This document shows, in pieces, positions 19,647-28,988 of a DNA stretch of 55,976 nucleotides. The stretch is from Anaerovibrio lipolyticus (GTDB taxonomy: Bacteria > Bacillota > Negativicutes > Selenomonadales > Selenomonadaceae), in the NCBI RefSeq assembly GCF_021531495.1, contig NZ_JADYTY010000014.1, positions 1-55,976 of the forward strand, read 5' to 3'. Position 1 is the first letter of the stretch. The number at the start of each line of letters is the position of its first letter. The notes beneath the pieces are model-generated. The model made no database searches. It was not told the DNA's origin and saw only the letters and a list, made by a program, of their open reading frames with translations. The position numbers were made by a program, and so were the translations under genes.

Positions 19647-20132
19647 ATGAAAGCGGCAATTATTTACGATTCAAGAACTAATACTACAGAAAAAGCAGCT
19701 GGCTTTATTGCTGAGGGCTTGAAGAAGACAGGAGATATTGAGGTAAAGTGCTTTAATATTGACAATGTGGATTTTGATTATGTAGCAGGTGTGGATATGG
19801 CTATATTTGGTTCTCCAACCTATATGGCTTCTGTAACTGGCAAAATGAAAAATTGGCTGGAGCTTAATGTAAGAAAATTGGGATTGGCAGGCAAGTTGGG
19901 GGGAGCTTTTGCCACAGAGCAGTATATTCACGGTGGAGCAGAGAATGCCATTAAGGAAATGCTGGTATTTATGATGGTTATGGGGATGCTGGTTTATTCT
20001 GGAGGGAATTCTTATGGCAAGCCGGTGATTCATTTGGGGCCTGTGGGGATGAGCCAGAATATTGAGGACTTTAGGGAGTTGTTTGTAACTTACGGAGAAC
20101 GCATGGGGAAGCAGTTGCTGCGAAAGGGATAA
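19647..20132 (+). CDS. Flavodoxin family protein
   Basis: The 161-residue protein begins MKAAIIYDSRTNTTEKAAGF, where the SRTNTTEKAA loop is the flavodoxin FMN-phosphate binding loop (normally [S/T]xTGNT). It continues with GVDMAIFGSPTYMASVTGKM, the second FMN-binding segment. Flavodoxins carry one or two electrons between redox enzymes in the cytoplasm. AGGAGG precedes the ATG. ogt starts 4 bases after its stop, so both are probably in one unit with the Ppx-like gene. It may instead be an NAD(P)H:quinone reductase-like flavoprotein. Confidence 0.88.
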   Translation: MKAAIIYDSRTNTTEKAAGFIAEGLKKTGDIEVKCFNIDNVDFDYVAGVDMAIFGSPTYMASVTGKMKNWLELNVRKLGLAGKLGGAFATEQYIHGGAENAIKEMLVFMMVMGMLVYSGGNSYGKPVIHLGPVGMSQNIEDFRELFVTYGERMGKQLLRKG

Positions 20133-20136
20133 ATTT

Positions 20137-20679
20137 ATGGTTTATACCAGCATTTATAAATCAATCTTGGGAAATATTACATTGGCTTCAGATGAAATTG
20201 GCATTACAGGTTTGTGGTTTGAGGGGCAGAAATATTTTGCTCACTCTCTGCCTAGCAAGATAATTAGTGGTGACAATGCAAGTATATCTAAGGCAAAAAA
20301 ATGGCTGGATATTTATTTTGCTGGACAGCAACCGGATTTTATGCCTCCGCTTCATATGATGGGAACACCCTTTAGACAAAAGGTGTGGCAGATTTTGTTG
20401 GACATTCCATATGGTAAAACAATAACATATGGGGAAATTGCAAGAATATTGGCCAAGGAGCAAGGTGATTGCCCTATGTCTGCACAGGCTGTGGGAAATG
20501 CTGTTGGCCATAATGAGATTTCGATTGTAATACCTTGTCATAGAGTAGTGGGAGCGAAGGGAAATTTGGTAGGGTATGCAGGTGGGATTGAGAGAAAGAT
20601 TGCTTTGCTGAAGCTGGAGCAGGTAGATATGAGCAAGTTGTATATGCCTAAGTTTTCGAAATACAGCCTGCGGTCATAA
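20137..20679 (+). CDS. ogt: Methylated-DNA--protein-cysteine methyltransferase
   Basis: The 180-residue protein repairs O6-alkylguanine by moving the alkyl group to its own cysteine. The active site VIPCHRVVGAKGNLVGYAGG is complete, with the Cys in PCHRV, and the DNA-binding helix TPFRQKVWQILLDIPYGKT precedes it. The N-terminal domain is the usual short Ogt type. It follows the flavodoxin gene after 4 bases. The C-terminal tail (KLYMPKFSKYSLRS) is slightly longer than usual, and the stop is directly followed by a segment of different composition. Confidence 0.95.
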   Translation: MVYTSIYKSILGNITLASDEIGITGLWFEGQKYFAHSLPSKIISGDNASISKAKKWLDIYFAGQQPDFMPPLHMMGTPFRQKVWQILLDIPYGKTITYGEIARILAKEQGDCPMSAQAVGNAVGHNEISIVIPCHRVVGAKGNLVGYAGGIERKIALLKLEQVDMSKLYMPKFSKYSLRS

Positions 20680-20993
20680 CGACTTTTGCTCTGTCCGACT
20701 TAATGGCCCTATCTGATAGTTTATCCTGACGCACCAGTACCGCTTGTCGCTGAGCCAATTCACAGAGACCGTAACGATAGAGAGTGACACCGGGGCCACT
20801 TTTGCTACGCAAAAGCAGGAGTCTCCCGACGCAAAAGTGTCATGCCCCTCCGGCTGTTGCCGAATTATCAAGGCTTATCGATACTATCAATCCCAATAAT
20901 TCTGCTATCTTCGTAGAAAATATGTCATTCCAAATTGTGCCAAAGCAGAAAGGCGCAATGAATACGCTAATAAGCGATATGGGAGTAAAATTA
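20680..20993. other. Gene-free segment of unusual composition with inverted repeats
   Basis: This stretch is visibly richer in G+C and CG dinucleotides than its neighbours. It contains CACTTTTGC (20797-20805) and its complement GCAAAAGTG (20831-20839), plus a nearer GCAAAAG (20809-20815) that competes for the same arm. GGGGC to the left and GCCCC to the right extend the pairing with gaps. Both long frames through it lack ribosome sites and family-like sequence. It may be a dispersed repeat, a decayed gene or a structured RNA. Confidence 0.5.
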
Positions 20994-22145
20994 ATGCAGG
21001 AAATCTCTTTAAAATGGCGGCAGCATTCTGTCCGTAGTATTTTCTTTTTAGCTGGTCTTGCTAGTGCTACTTGGGCTCCTATGGTGCCTATTGTGAAGCA
21101 GCGATTAGGTATAACTGATGATATTATGGGGATGCTGCTTTTGTGCATAGGCATTGGTTCCACGTGTTCAATGCCACTTACCGGAGCGATGGCTAAGAAA
21201 TATGGCTGCCGCAAGGTGATTACAGTAGTCAGTATTTTGATGACAGGTATTCTTTTCGGCCTTAGTCAGGCAAATTCTGTTTATCTGGTAGCAGCCTTTT
21301 TGTTGCTATTTGGCAGTGCTATTGGCATGCTAGATGTAACCATGAATATTAATGCCGTGCTGGTGGAGAAAATCAGTCCCCGCAGTATTATGTCCAATTA
21401 TCATGGTATGTGGAGCACTGGTTGTTTCGTAGGAGCCGGCCTTTTTGCCCTGTGTCTCTCCAATGGTCTTTCTGTTACAAATGCCACCTGTATTTCTCTA
21501 CTTATAATGGCGGCTATTATTGCTATATTCTCAGGGAAGCTGTTGGAATATGGTGATGATAGCAACTCAGAAGAAAAAGCTCATTTGATAGCCATTCCCC
21601 AAGGGGTAGTTGTTTTCTTCAGTATCGTTACAGGCATTTCTTTCCTGGTAGAGGGTGCGGTTATGGACTGGAGCGGTATCTTTATTACAGAAGTACACAA
21701 TATGGATATTGCCTTGGCTGGCACAGGCTATTCCATCTACTCCGCAGCCATGCTGCTGTGCCGTTTTGGCGGGGATGCGGCAGTGCGACGTTTAGGCCGT
21801 AAGACTGTAGCTCTGGGCGGTATGGTTATTAGCTGTCTAGGCTTTTTGCTATTAATATTATCCCCTTGGGAAGAGGGCACCTTTGCCTCCTTCTTTATTA
21901 TGGGGATCGGCTTGGCCAATGTAGTACCAGTGGTATTTTCCATTATGGGTAAGCAGAAGGATATGCCATCCGCTCAGGCCATTGCCGCAGTAAGCACTGT
22001 AGGTTATATGGGTGTCTTAGGCGGCCCGGCAGCAATCGGCTTTATCTCCAACGCCACTAGCCTCAACATAGCCTTCGGGATTATTGCCATCTTGATTGTT
22101 ATACAGACGCTGATTACAAGGTATGTATTTCAAAAAATGAATTAA
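20994..22145 (+). CDS. MFS transporter (YbjJ-like)
   Basis: The 383-residue protein has about 12 hydrophobic segments. The N-terminal ASATWAPMVPIVKQRLGITDD and the loop GAMAKKYGCRKVITVV (the GxxxD/R-type motif between TM2 and TM3) fit major facilitator proteins of the YbjJ-like set, often annotated as sugar or drug exporters. The frame continues upstream to 20784, but GGGAG lies 8 bases before the ATG at 20994 and the upstream residues do not resemble the family. Substrate unknown. It is followed by its own terminator at 22163. Confidence 0.85.
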   Translation: MQEISLKWRQHSVRSIFFLAGLASATWAPMVPIVKQRLGITDDIMGMLLLCIGIGSTCSMPLTGAMAKKYGCRKVITVVSILMTGILFGLSQANSVYLVAAFLLLFGSAIGMLDVTMNINAVLVEKISPRSIMSNYHGMWSTGCFVGAGLFALCLSNGLSVTNATCISLLIMAAIIAIFSGKLLEYGDDSNSEEKAHLIAIPQGVVVFFSIVTGISFLVEGAVMDWSGIFITEVHNMDIALAGTGYSIYSAAMLLCRFGGDAAVRRLGRKTVALGGMVISCLGFLLLILSPWEEGTFASFFIMGIGLANVVPVVFSIMGKQKDMPSAQAIAAVSTVGYMGVLGGPAAIGFISNATSLNIAFGIIAILIVIQTLITRYVFQKMN

Positions 22146-22162
22146 ATAACTGGTTTCCACAT

Positions 22163-22195
22163 AAAAATCTCTGCATAAATTTTGCAGGGATTTTT
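22163..22195 (+). terminator. Terminator of the MFS gene
   Basis: AAAAATC(T)CTGCA (22163-22175) pairs with TGCAG(G)GATTTTT (22183-22195). Confidence 0.8.
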
Positions 22196-22282
22196 ATTAT
22201 TCTTGTTTAAGGAGAAAATGGGATTAAGTTTGCTATATGTTTCCCTTTTTGTTACAATATTTGTAGAAATGGAGGCGTACTT

Positions 22283-23794
22283 ATGCTTTTTAATATTATT
22301 AAAACAACAATGGCATATCTGGAAAGTATGCCCAAAAAAGATAGGAAAAAAATAGGCCAGTTTTTTACCAGTGCAAACACAGCTCAGTATATGGCTTCCT
22401 TGTTCAAAATTCCTAACAAGGAGCACATTACCATTTTAGACCCTGGTACAGGTACGGGAATTTTGTCTGCTGCATTGGTAGAAAGGGTGCTAAAACACAA
22501 TGAGAATATTTTCGTAGAGTTGACTTGCTATGAAGTAGATGAAAATGTTTTGCCTGTTTTGCAGGAGAATCTGCACCATATGAAAAGTATTTATGGTGAT
22601 AGATTAGATATTATTCTCAAACAGGAAGATTACATATTATCTCAGGCAGATGATTTTAACCATGATATTTTTGAAGCTAGGGAAGCAAAAAAATGGGATA
22701 TTGTAATTTCTAATCCTCCCTATATGAAAATTGAGAAAAAACATCCTGCCTCCATGGCTATGTTTAAGGTAGTGCACGGTTCTCCAAATCTATATTTTTT
22801 ATTCATGTCTATGGCTTTATTTAATTTAAGACCGGATGGTGAGATGGTTTTTATTGTGCCTAGAAGTTGGACTTCAGGAGCCTATTTCAAGGCTTTTCGA
22901 GAATATTTATTATCTCATGGAAAATTAGAATATATACATCTTTTTGCCAGCAGGGACAAGGTTTTTAAGGAAGAACAGGTTTTGCAGGAAACCATGATTG
23001 TTAAAATAAAGAAAACCTGTGAAGCAGTTAAACAGGTAATAATAGCTTCTTCGGAATCTAGTCATGACTTTTCCCATGTTGAAAGGATAAAACAGGCATA
23101 TAATCAAATTGTTGTGGGCAAGGATAAATATGTTCTTTTGCCTGTTAATCAGGAGCAGGTATCTGTAATAAATATGGTTAATACGTATGATAAAAATATG
23201 CCAGATTATGGCTATAAAATGAAAACTGGCATTGTGGTAGATTTTAGACAAAAATATGCTCTCAGGGATAAATGTGATAAAAATACAATCCCCCTTTTCT
23301 ACAGTCAGAATATTCAAAATGGCAGGGTTAATCACAATCCATCTGGTAAGGAATATGATTGGATGGTGACAGATTATGCAGGCTTGATTCAGGAAAATAA
23401 GGATTATGTTTTTTTGAAGCGTTTTACCGCTAAAGAGGAGAAGCGGAGATTACAATGTGGTATTTATTGTTCGGAACAATTTAAGAAATATCCCTATATA
23501 GGTACTCATAATAAAATAAATTTTATCGAGCGTACAGATAAGACGCCATTTTCCAAGCAGGAAATATACGGAATATATGCTTTGTTTAACACTACTATAT
23601 ATGATACATATTATCGTATTCTCAATGGCAGCACTCAGGTAAATAGTACAGAGCTGAATAATATGCCAGTACCGCCTATGGAAATAATTTCTAAAATAGG
23701 TGAGAAGCTAATGGATAATGGAAATTTAGATACCAAAAATTGTGATAGGATTGTTATGGAGATTGCCTATGGAAAAGAAAATTCAGGATGCTAG
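22283..23794 (+). CDS. Type II DNA adenine methyltransferase, BsuBI/PstI type
   Basis: The 503-residue protein has SAM motif I ILDPGTGTGILSAAL near 49-63 and catalytic motif IV NPPYMKI (N-P-P-Y), so it methylates adenine N6. The opening KKIGQFFTSANTAQYMASLF is typical of the Eco57I/BsuBI class. The length is close to that of the BsuBI/PstI methylases (about 500). Together with the adjacent PstI-family nuclease the predicted target is CTGCAG, which is inference from the partner. GGAGG lies 7 bases before the ATG. Codons are more AT-rich (AAA, ATA, AGA) than in the housekeeping neighbours, suggesting acquisition. It overlaps the nuclease gene by 26 bases. Confidence 0.92.
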   Translation: MLFNIIKTTMAYLESMPKKDRKKIGQFFTSANTAQYMASLFKIPNKEHITILDPGTGTGILSAALVERVLKHNENIFVELTCYEVDENVLPVLQENLHHMKSIYGDRLDIILKQEDYILSQADDFNHDIFEAREAKKWDIVISNPPYMKIEKKHPASMAMFKVVHGSPNLYFLFMSMALFNLRPDGEMVFIVPRSWTSGAYFKAFREYLLSHGKLEYIHLFASRDKVFKEEQVLQETMIVKIKKTCEAVKQVIIASSESSHDFSHVERIKQAYNQIVVGKDKYVLLPVNQEQVSVINMVNTYDKNMPDYGYKMKTGIVVDFRQKYALRDKCDKNTIPLFYSQNIQNGRVNHNPSGKEYDWMVTDYAGLIQENKDYVFLKRFTAKEEKRRLQCGIYCSEQFKKYPYIGTHNKINFIERTDKTPFSKQEIYGIYALFNTTIYDTYYRILNGSTQVNSTELNNMPVPPMEIISKIGEKLMDNGNLDTKNCDRIVMEIAYGKENSGC

Positions 23795-24689
23795 AAATAT
23801 TCTTCAGCAAATAGGAATGCCTCTCTCACAGCAGAATGATATTTGCGTATATACATTATTGTCCTTGGCTGGCATCACAGATGATAGTAATTGGGAAGAG
23901 GCAGATAATCAATGGATTGGTATCCATGATATTCTGATGTTTATAAGGGACAAATATGGCAGGGATTATGCTGAAAATACCAGAGAAACCATAAGAAAAA
24001 ATTGTCTCCACCAGTTTCGGGATGGAGCTGTGGTGGAGGACAATGGTAAAGCTACTAATAGTCCCTTATATAAATACAGATTAACAGAAGAATTTTGCAA
24101 TTTAATCAAATATTATGGTACTGCTGCTTGGGATTTGCAATTAGGTAGTTATATTCATGAGCATGGAACCTTGGTTGATAAGTACAGCAGTAAAAAGGCG
24201 ATGGAAAAATTGCCAGTGAATATTAATGGCGCTGATTTTCATTTTAGTCCCGGCAAGCATAATCAATTGCAAAAGGCCATCATTGAGGAATTTGCACCTC
24301 GCTTTGCACCAAATAGTATGTGTCTATATGTTGGCGATACTGTGGATAGGGATTTATATAAAGATGTTGATATGCTGAATAAATTAGGCTTCAGTATTAC
24401 GAATCATGATAAAATGCCTGATGTGGTTTTGTATAGGCCAGATGTTGAATGGTTGTATTTTATAGAGGCTGTAACCAGTGTAGGACCTATGAGCTCAAAA
24501 AGAATCTTAGAGTTAAAGGAGATGACTCAAAAGGTTAATGTGGGCAAGGTATATATTACAGCATTTTTGAACATAGATACCTATCGGAAATTTGTGAAGG
24601 AAATTGCTTGGGAAACTGAAGTATGGCTTGCGGAGATGCCAGAGCATATGATACATATGAATGGGGATAAATTCATGGGGCCAAGATAG
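23769..24689 (+). CDS. Type II restriction endonuclease, BsuBI/PstI family
   Basis: The 306-residue protein matches the BsuBI/PstI nuclease family (PstI is 326 residues). Visible hallmarks are LYVGDTVDRDLYKD, PDVVLYRPDVEWLYFIEAVTS followed by GPMSSKR, and the ending IAWETEVWLAEMPEHMIHMN with GDKFMGP. The Asp in PDVV, the Glu in IEAVTS and the Lys in SSKR are the likely metal and catalytic residues. It should cut CTGCAG when unmethylated. The ATG at 23769 has GGAG 7 bases upstream inside the methylase gene; the overlap lets the methylase be translated first. No control (C) protein gene is present. Confidence 0.93.
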   Translation: MEKKIQDARNILQQIGMPLSQQNDICVYTLLSLAGITDDSNWEEADNQWIGIHDILMFIRDKYGRDYAENTRETIRKNCLHQFRDGAVVEDNGKATNSPLYKYRLTEEFCNLIKYYGTAAWDLQLGSYIHEHGTLVDKYSSKKAMEKLPVNINGADFHFSPGKHNQLQKAIIEEFAPRFAPNSMCLYVGDTVDRDLYKDVDMLNKLGFSITNHDKMPDVVLYRPDVEWLYFIEAVTSVGPMSSKRILELKEMTQKVNVGKVYITAFLNIDTYRKFVKEIAWETEVWLAEMPEHMIHMNGDKFMGPR

Positions 24690-24720
24690 ATATTATCTGG
24701 CAAGAAAAAATTAAGTATAA

Positions 24721-24771
24721 AAAAATGAGGTTGCCACTTTTCTTGTAGTAAAGCGATAACCTCATTTTTTA
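24721..24771. terminator. Bidirectional terminator after the restriction-modification pair
   Basis: AAAAATGAGGTT (24721-24732) pairs with AACCTCATTTTT near 24758-24769, with an inner ACTTT/AAAG pairing. It separates the nuclease gene from the convergent symporter gene. Confidence 0.8.
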
Positions 24772-24780
24772 TTTTGCAAT

Positions 24781-26181
24781 TTAATTCCAGTAATCTAATT
24801 TTTCCGTAATGCCAATACTGGAGGCTTTAAAGACAGGATTTTTGCCAGCGTTGCGTTGCTGCTCGTAGTCCTTGAGGCAGGCCATAGCACGACCGCCCAG
24901 AATTACGATTACAGGCAGGTTAATAATAGCCATACAGCCCATCAATACATCAGCAGTATCCCACAACAGGCCCATGCTGGAACCGGAGCCAATGAAAATC
25001 AGCAGGCAGGCCAGCAGGCGATAGCAGGTCATAAACAGCTTGCCTGGCACAGCCTCATTAATATAGGCCAAGCAGTTATCTACATAGTAGAGGTTGCCCA
25101 AAAGAGTAGTAAAGGCAAATAACAGCATGGAAACAGTCAAGAAGATACCAGCACCATTGCCCAGAGTAGCATCCAGAGCCGCCTGAACATAAGGGGCACC
25201 AGCCATTTCCGCAGTAGGCTCTACACCGGAGCTCATGCACAGGAAGGCAGTAGCTGTACAGATAAGCAGAGTGTCAATAAATACAGAGAACATCTGCACA
25301 AGGCCCTGCTTAACAGGATGAGAAACATCAGCAGAGGCAGCGGCATTTGGAGCGGAACCTACACCAGCCTCATTGGAATAAAGACCTCGCTTGATACCAA
25401 GCATAACACAGGAGCCGGTGAAACCACCGAAGATAGCCTCAAAATCAAAGGCTTCTGCAAAGATTGTTTCAAAAACATGAGGCAGCAGGCCGATATTCAG
25501 CAGGGTAACCACACCAGCTACCAGCACATAAATCATGCCCATGAAAGGCACCAGAGTGGAGGTAATACGGATAATACGCCGACCGCCGCCAAAGATGCAC
25601 CAGCCAACCATTATAGCCAGAATACCGCCGATTACCCAAGGGGTAGATTGTGCATCATAGAAGCCAAAGCCAGAGAAGGTGGACTGGAGGTTGTAGGCAC
25701 ACAGCATATTAAAGCCTACACCATAGGTGAGAATCAGGGAAAGTGCAAAAATCACCGCAATAAATCTGTTCTTTAGGGCACTTTCAATGTAGTAGGCTGG
25801 GCCACCATAGCTGCTATGAGGGCCACGCTTTTTGTAAATCTGTGCCAGAGTGCTTTCCACAAAAGCAGAGCCTCCACCAACAATAGCAGCCAGCCACATC
25901 CAGAACATGGAACCAAAGCCGCCTAGACACAGAGCAGTAGATACACCGATAATATTACCAGTACCTACCCGGGAGGCTGTGGAAACCATAAGAGCCTGGA
26001 AGGAGGAAACGCTGTTCTTGTCAGCCTTTTTCTCCGTAATAACCCGCAGGGTTTCCCCTAAAAGACGCAGCTGAATAAATCTGGTGCGGAAGGTGTAGTA
26101 TAGGCCAACACCTATCAGCATGATAATCAGCAGCTTGCCATACATAAAATTAGATATGGCACCAATCAATTCTGCATACAT
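24781..26181 (-). CDS. Sodium:alanine/glycine symporter (AGCS family)
   Basis: The 466-residue membrane protein has about 10-11 hydrophobic segments. It carries AGCS family signatures: STASRVGTGNIIGVSTAL (residues about 67-84) and SNEAGVGSAPNAAASADVSH, followed by QGLVQMFSVFIDTLLICTATA. Members import alanine or glycine with Na+ (some with H+). GGAG lies 8 bases before the ATG. A promoter on the minus strand (26221-26249) fits a single-gene unit divergent from gyrA. Confidence 0.95.
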   Translation of the reverse strand: MYAELIGAISNFMYGKLLIIMLIGVGLYYTFRTRFIQLRLLGETLRVITEKKADKNSVSSFQALMVSTASRVGTGNIIGVSTALCLGGFGSMFWMWLAAIVGGGSAFVESTLAQIYKKRGPHSSYGGPAYYIESALKNRFIAVIFALSLILTYGVGFNMLCAYNLQSTFSGFGFYDAQSTPWVIGGILAIMVGWCIFGGGRRIIRITSTLVPFMGMIYVLVAGVVTLLNIGLLPHVFETIFAEAFDFEAIFGGFTGSCVMLGIKRGLYSNEAGVGSAPNAAASADVSHPVKQGLVQMFSVFIDTLLICTATAFLCMSSGVEPTAEMAGAPYVQAALDATLGNGAGIFLTVSMLLFAFTTLLGNLYYVDNCLAYINEAVPGKLFMTCYRLLACLLIFIGSGSSMGLLWDTADVLMGCMAIINLPVIVILGGRAMACLKDYEQQRNAGKNPVFKASSIGITEKLDYWN

Positions 26182-26220
26182 TTCGAAATCTCCTTTTCTA
26201 TACGTTATATATACAGATAT

Positions 26221-26249
26221 ATTATAATGGCATATAAGAAATAAAACAA
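26221..26249 (-). promoter_or_regulatory. Promoter of the AGCS symporter gene
   Basis: Minus strand TTGTTT (26249-26244), 17-base spacer, TATAAT (26226-26221). Confidence 0.55.
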
Positions 26250-26372
26250 GATTATAGATATAGGCAAAAATTTTATGCTTATACTAGCATAGGAGGCACA
26301 GTAATCTTCTTTACAGAATTAAGCAGGAAAAGATTGGCAAGTGAAATAAATACTGTACTAAAAGGGCTAAAT

Positions 26373-26402
26373 TTGCTATTTTAGGGGATTTCATGGTATA
26401 AT
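26373..26402 (+). promoter_or_regulatory. Promoter of gyrA
   Basis: TTGCTA (26373-26378), 18-base spacer, TATAAT (26397-26402), 42 bases before the GTG start. Confidence 0.55.
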
Positions 26403-26443
26403 TAGAGGCTGAATATTGTTTATTATTTGATTGAGGTGAGAGT

Positions 26444-28873
26444 GTGGAATTTGGTAATGGTAGGATTTTACCGGTAAATCTGGAACAGGAAATGCGTAAT
26501 TCCTATATTGATTACGCCATGAGCGTTATTGTTTCCAGAGCTTTGCCAGATGTCCGTGATGGCTTGAAGCCAGTTCATAGAAGAATATTATATGCTATGC
26601 AGGAGGCAGGTATGACCTCCGGCAAGCCTTACAAGAAATCAGCCCGTATCGTAGGCGAAGTTCTTGGTAAATATCATCCTCATGGTGATAGCTCTGTTTA
26701 TGATGCTATTGTGCGTATGGCTCAGGATTTCTCCATGCGTTATATGCTGGCTGATGGCCACGGCAACTTTGGTTCTGTGGATGGCGATCCTCCAGCAGCT
26801 ATGCGTTACACTGAGGTGCGTATGGCCAAAATTGCAGAGCTGATGCTGCAGGATATTGATAAGGACACTGTGGATTTTGTACCAAACTACGATGAATCCC
26901 TGAAGGAGCCTTCTGTACTGCCATCCAAGTTCCCAGAGCTTCTGGTTAACGGTACATCAGGTATTGCGGTAGGTATGGCTACCAATATCCCTCCTCATAA
27001 TATGAGTGAGGTTATTGATGGTGTTTTGATGCTTATTGACAATCCTGATGCTTCCGTAGAGGAGCTGATGACTGTTATTAAGGGACCAGATTTCCCTACT
27101 GGCGGTTTGATTATGGGCACCACTGGCATTCGGGATGCTTATACCACTGGTCGTGGCTCTGTTAAGATGCGGGCCAAGGCACATATTGAAACCATGTCCA
27201 ATGGCAAGCCAAGAATCGTAGTTACTGAGCTGCCTTATCAGGTGAACAAGGCAAGACTGATAGAGAAGATTGCAGAGCTGGCTAGAGACAAGCAGATTGA
27301 GGGCATTACTGACCTGCGGGATGAATCTGACCGCAAGGGTATGAGCATTGTTATTGAGCTGCGCAAGGACATTAACCCTGATATTATGCTGAATCAGCTG
27401 TACAAGCATACTCAGCTGCAGGATACCTTTGGCGTAATTATGCTGGCCTTGGTGGATAACCAGCCACGCATTTTGACTTTGAAGCAGGTATTGCATTATT
27501 ACATCCAGCATCAGGAGGATGTTATTACCAGAAGAACCAGATATGAGCTGTCCAAGGCAGAGGCTAGAGCTCATATTTTGGAGGGTTTGACCATTGCTCT
27601 GGATCATCTGGATGCAGTAATTACCACTATTCGTGAGTCCCAGACTGCTGATATTGCCCGCAATGCTTTGATGGATGGCTTCAAGCTGTCTGAGAAACAG
27701 GCCCAGGCTATCCTTGATTTGCGTCTCCAGCGTCTTACCGGTTTGGAGCGGGAAAAGATTGAGGAGGAGTATCAGGAAGTTCTGAAGAAAATTGAGTGGC
27801 TGAAGTCTGTACTGGCTGATGAAAGCAAGATTATGACCATTATAAAGGAAGAGCTGACTGCGGTTAAGGAGAAATATGGTGATGCCCGCCGCACTACCAT
27901 TACCTATGATATGTCCGAAATGAGCGAGGAAGATCTTATTGCTGACGAGGATGTGGTACTGACTATCAGCCACAACAACTATATCAAGCGCATGAAGCTG
28001 GATACCTATAACAAGCAGAACCGTGGCGGTCAGGGTATTCTGGGTATGTCCACCAAGGAAGGGGACTTTGTGGAGAATATTCTTATTACCACTACCCATC
28101 ATACTATCCTGTTCTTTACCAGCCGTGGCCGGGTACACTATCTCAAGGCATATCAGATTGCTGAAGCCAGCCGCCAGGCTAGGGGTACAGCTCTGATTAA
28201 CCTTTTGAAGCTGGACAAGGGAGAGAAGATTACTGCTGTATTGCAGGTACGGGAGTACAATCCTGCCAAATTCCTCTTTATGGCTACTCGCAAGGGTATT
28301 GTCAAGAAGGTTCAGCTGTCCGAGTTCAATACTACCCGCAAGCTGGGCGTTATTGCTCTGAAGCTGGATGATGATGACGAGCTGATTGGTGTTAAGCAGA
28401 CTGATGGCCAGAAGCAGATTGTTATCGGTACTCGCAATGGTTATGCCATTATCTTTGATGAGGAGGAAGTACGCTCCATGGGACGTATTGCTAGAGGTGT
28501 CAAGGGTATCAAGCTGCGGGATGGCGATGAGGTTGTAGGCATGGATACCATCAAGCGGGATTCTGAGATTCTGACAGTAACTGCTGGTGGCTATGGCAAG
28601 CGTACCAAGGTAGAGGAATATACTACTCATCATCGTGGCGCTATGGGTGTTATTAACCTGAGAGTTACCGAGAAAACCGGTGAGGTTATTGGCTTGAAGG
28701 TAGTTCGTGATGGTCAGGAGCTGATGCTTATCAGCACCAATGGAATTATTATCCGCACAGGTCTGGATAAGATTTCTGTTATTGGCCGTGCCTCTCAGGG
28801 AGTTATCATTATGAAAACTGCTGAGGATGATAAGGTAGCTTCTATGGCTATTCTTACCCAGAAGGCTGAATAA
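26444..28873 (+). CDS. gyrA: DNA gyrase subunit A
   Basis: GyrA cuts and rejoins DNA through a tyrosine. The catalytic Tyr is Y122 in [10 protein letters not shown]. The quinolone-determining region reads [18 protein letters not shown], with Ser83 and Asp87 in E. coli numbering, i.e. the sensitive state. The C-terminal beta-pinwheel begins after about residue 500 and includes [10 protein letters not shown], a version of the GyrA box (consensus QRRGGKG). The 809-residue length is normal. The start is GTG, with GAGGTGAGA just before it. It has its own promoter and terminator and is not adjacent to gyrB. Confidence 0.98.
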   Translation: MEFGNGRILPVNLEQEMRNSYIDYAMSVIVSRALPDVRDGLKPVHRRILYAMQEAGMTSGKPYKKSARIVGEVLGKYHPHGDSSVYDAIVRMAQDFSMRYMLADGHGNFGSVDGDPPAAMRYTEVRMAKIAELMLQDIDKDTVDFVPNYDESLKEPSVLPSKFPELLVNGTSGIAVGMATNIPPHNMSEVIDGVLMLIDNPDASVEELMTVIKGPDFPTGGLIMGTTGIRDAYTTGRGSVKMRAKAHIETMSNGKPRIVVTELPYQVNKARLIEKIAELARDKQIEGITDLRDESDRKGMSIVIELRKDINPDIMLNQLYKHTQLQDTFGVIMLALVDNQPRILTLKQVLHYYIQHQEDVITRRTRYELSKAEARAHILEGLTIALDHLDAVITTIRESQTADIARNALMDGFKLSEKQAQAILDLRLQRLTGLEREKIEEEYQEVLKKIEWLKSVLADESKIMTIIKEELTAVKEKYGDARRTTITYDMSEMSEEDLIADEDVVLTISHNNYIKRMKLDTYNKQNRGGQGILGMSTKEGDFVENILITTTHHTILFFTSRGRVHYLKAYQIAEASRQARGTALINLLKLDKGEKITAVLQVREYNPAKFLFMATRKGIVKKVQLSEFNTTRKLGVIALKLDDDDELIGVKQTDGQKQIVIGTRNGYAIIFDEEEVRSMGRIARGVKGIKLRDGDEVVGMDTIKRDSEILTVTAGGYGKRTKVEEYTTHHRGAMGVINLRVTEKTGEVIGLKVVRDGQELMLISTNGIIIRTGLDKISVIGRASQGVIIMKTAEDDKVASMAILTQKAE

Positions 28874-28884
28874 AAATCGAGTTT

Positions 28885-28924
28885 ATACACAGAGAAGATC
28901 TTGATTTTCTCTGTGTATTTTTTT
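28885..28924 (+). terminator. Terminator of gyrA
   Basis: Perfect 12-bp stem ATACACAGAGAA (28885-28896) / TTCTCTGTGTAT (28907-28918) followed by a T run to 28924. Confidence 0.9.
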
Positions 28925-28927
28925 GCA

Positions 28928-28978
28928 AAAAAATTCCCCTTCAGGGAGAAGAAATTATCTTCTTTCCTGAAAGGGAAT
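28928..28978 (-). terminator. Terminator of the LCP gene
   Basis: On the minus strand a long stem, ATTCCC-TTTCAGGAAAGAAGA against TCTTCT-CCCTGAA-GGGAAT with small bulges, is followed by TTTTTTT (complement of 28926-28932). Confidence 0.8.
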
Positions 28979-28988
28979 AGTTAATGTT

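Noticed and set aside
20784-20993. 70-residue N-terminal extension of the MFS transporter
   Set aside because: The residues do not resemble the family, composition is foreign, and a good ribosome site precedes the ATG at 20994.
26957-28633. 558-residue antisense ORF inside gyrA
   Set aside because: A shadow of gyrA produced by its biased codon use; no family-like motifs.
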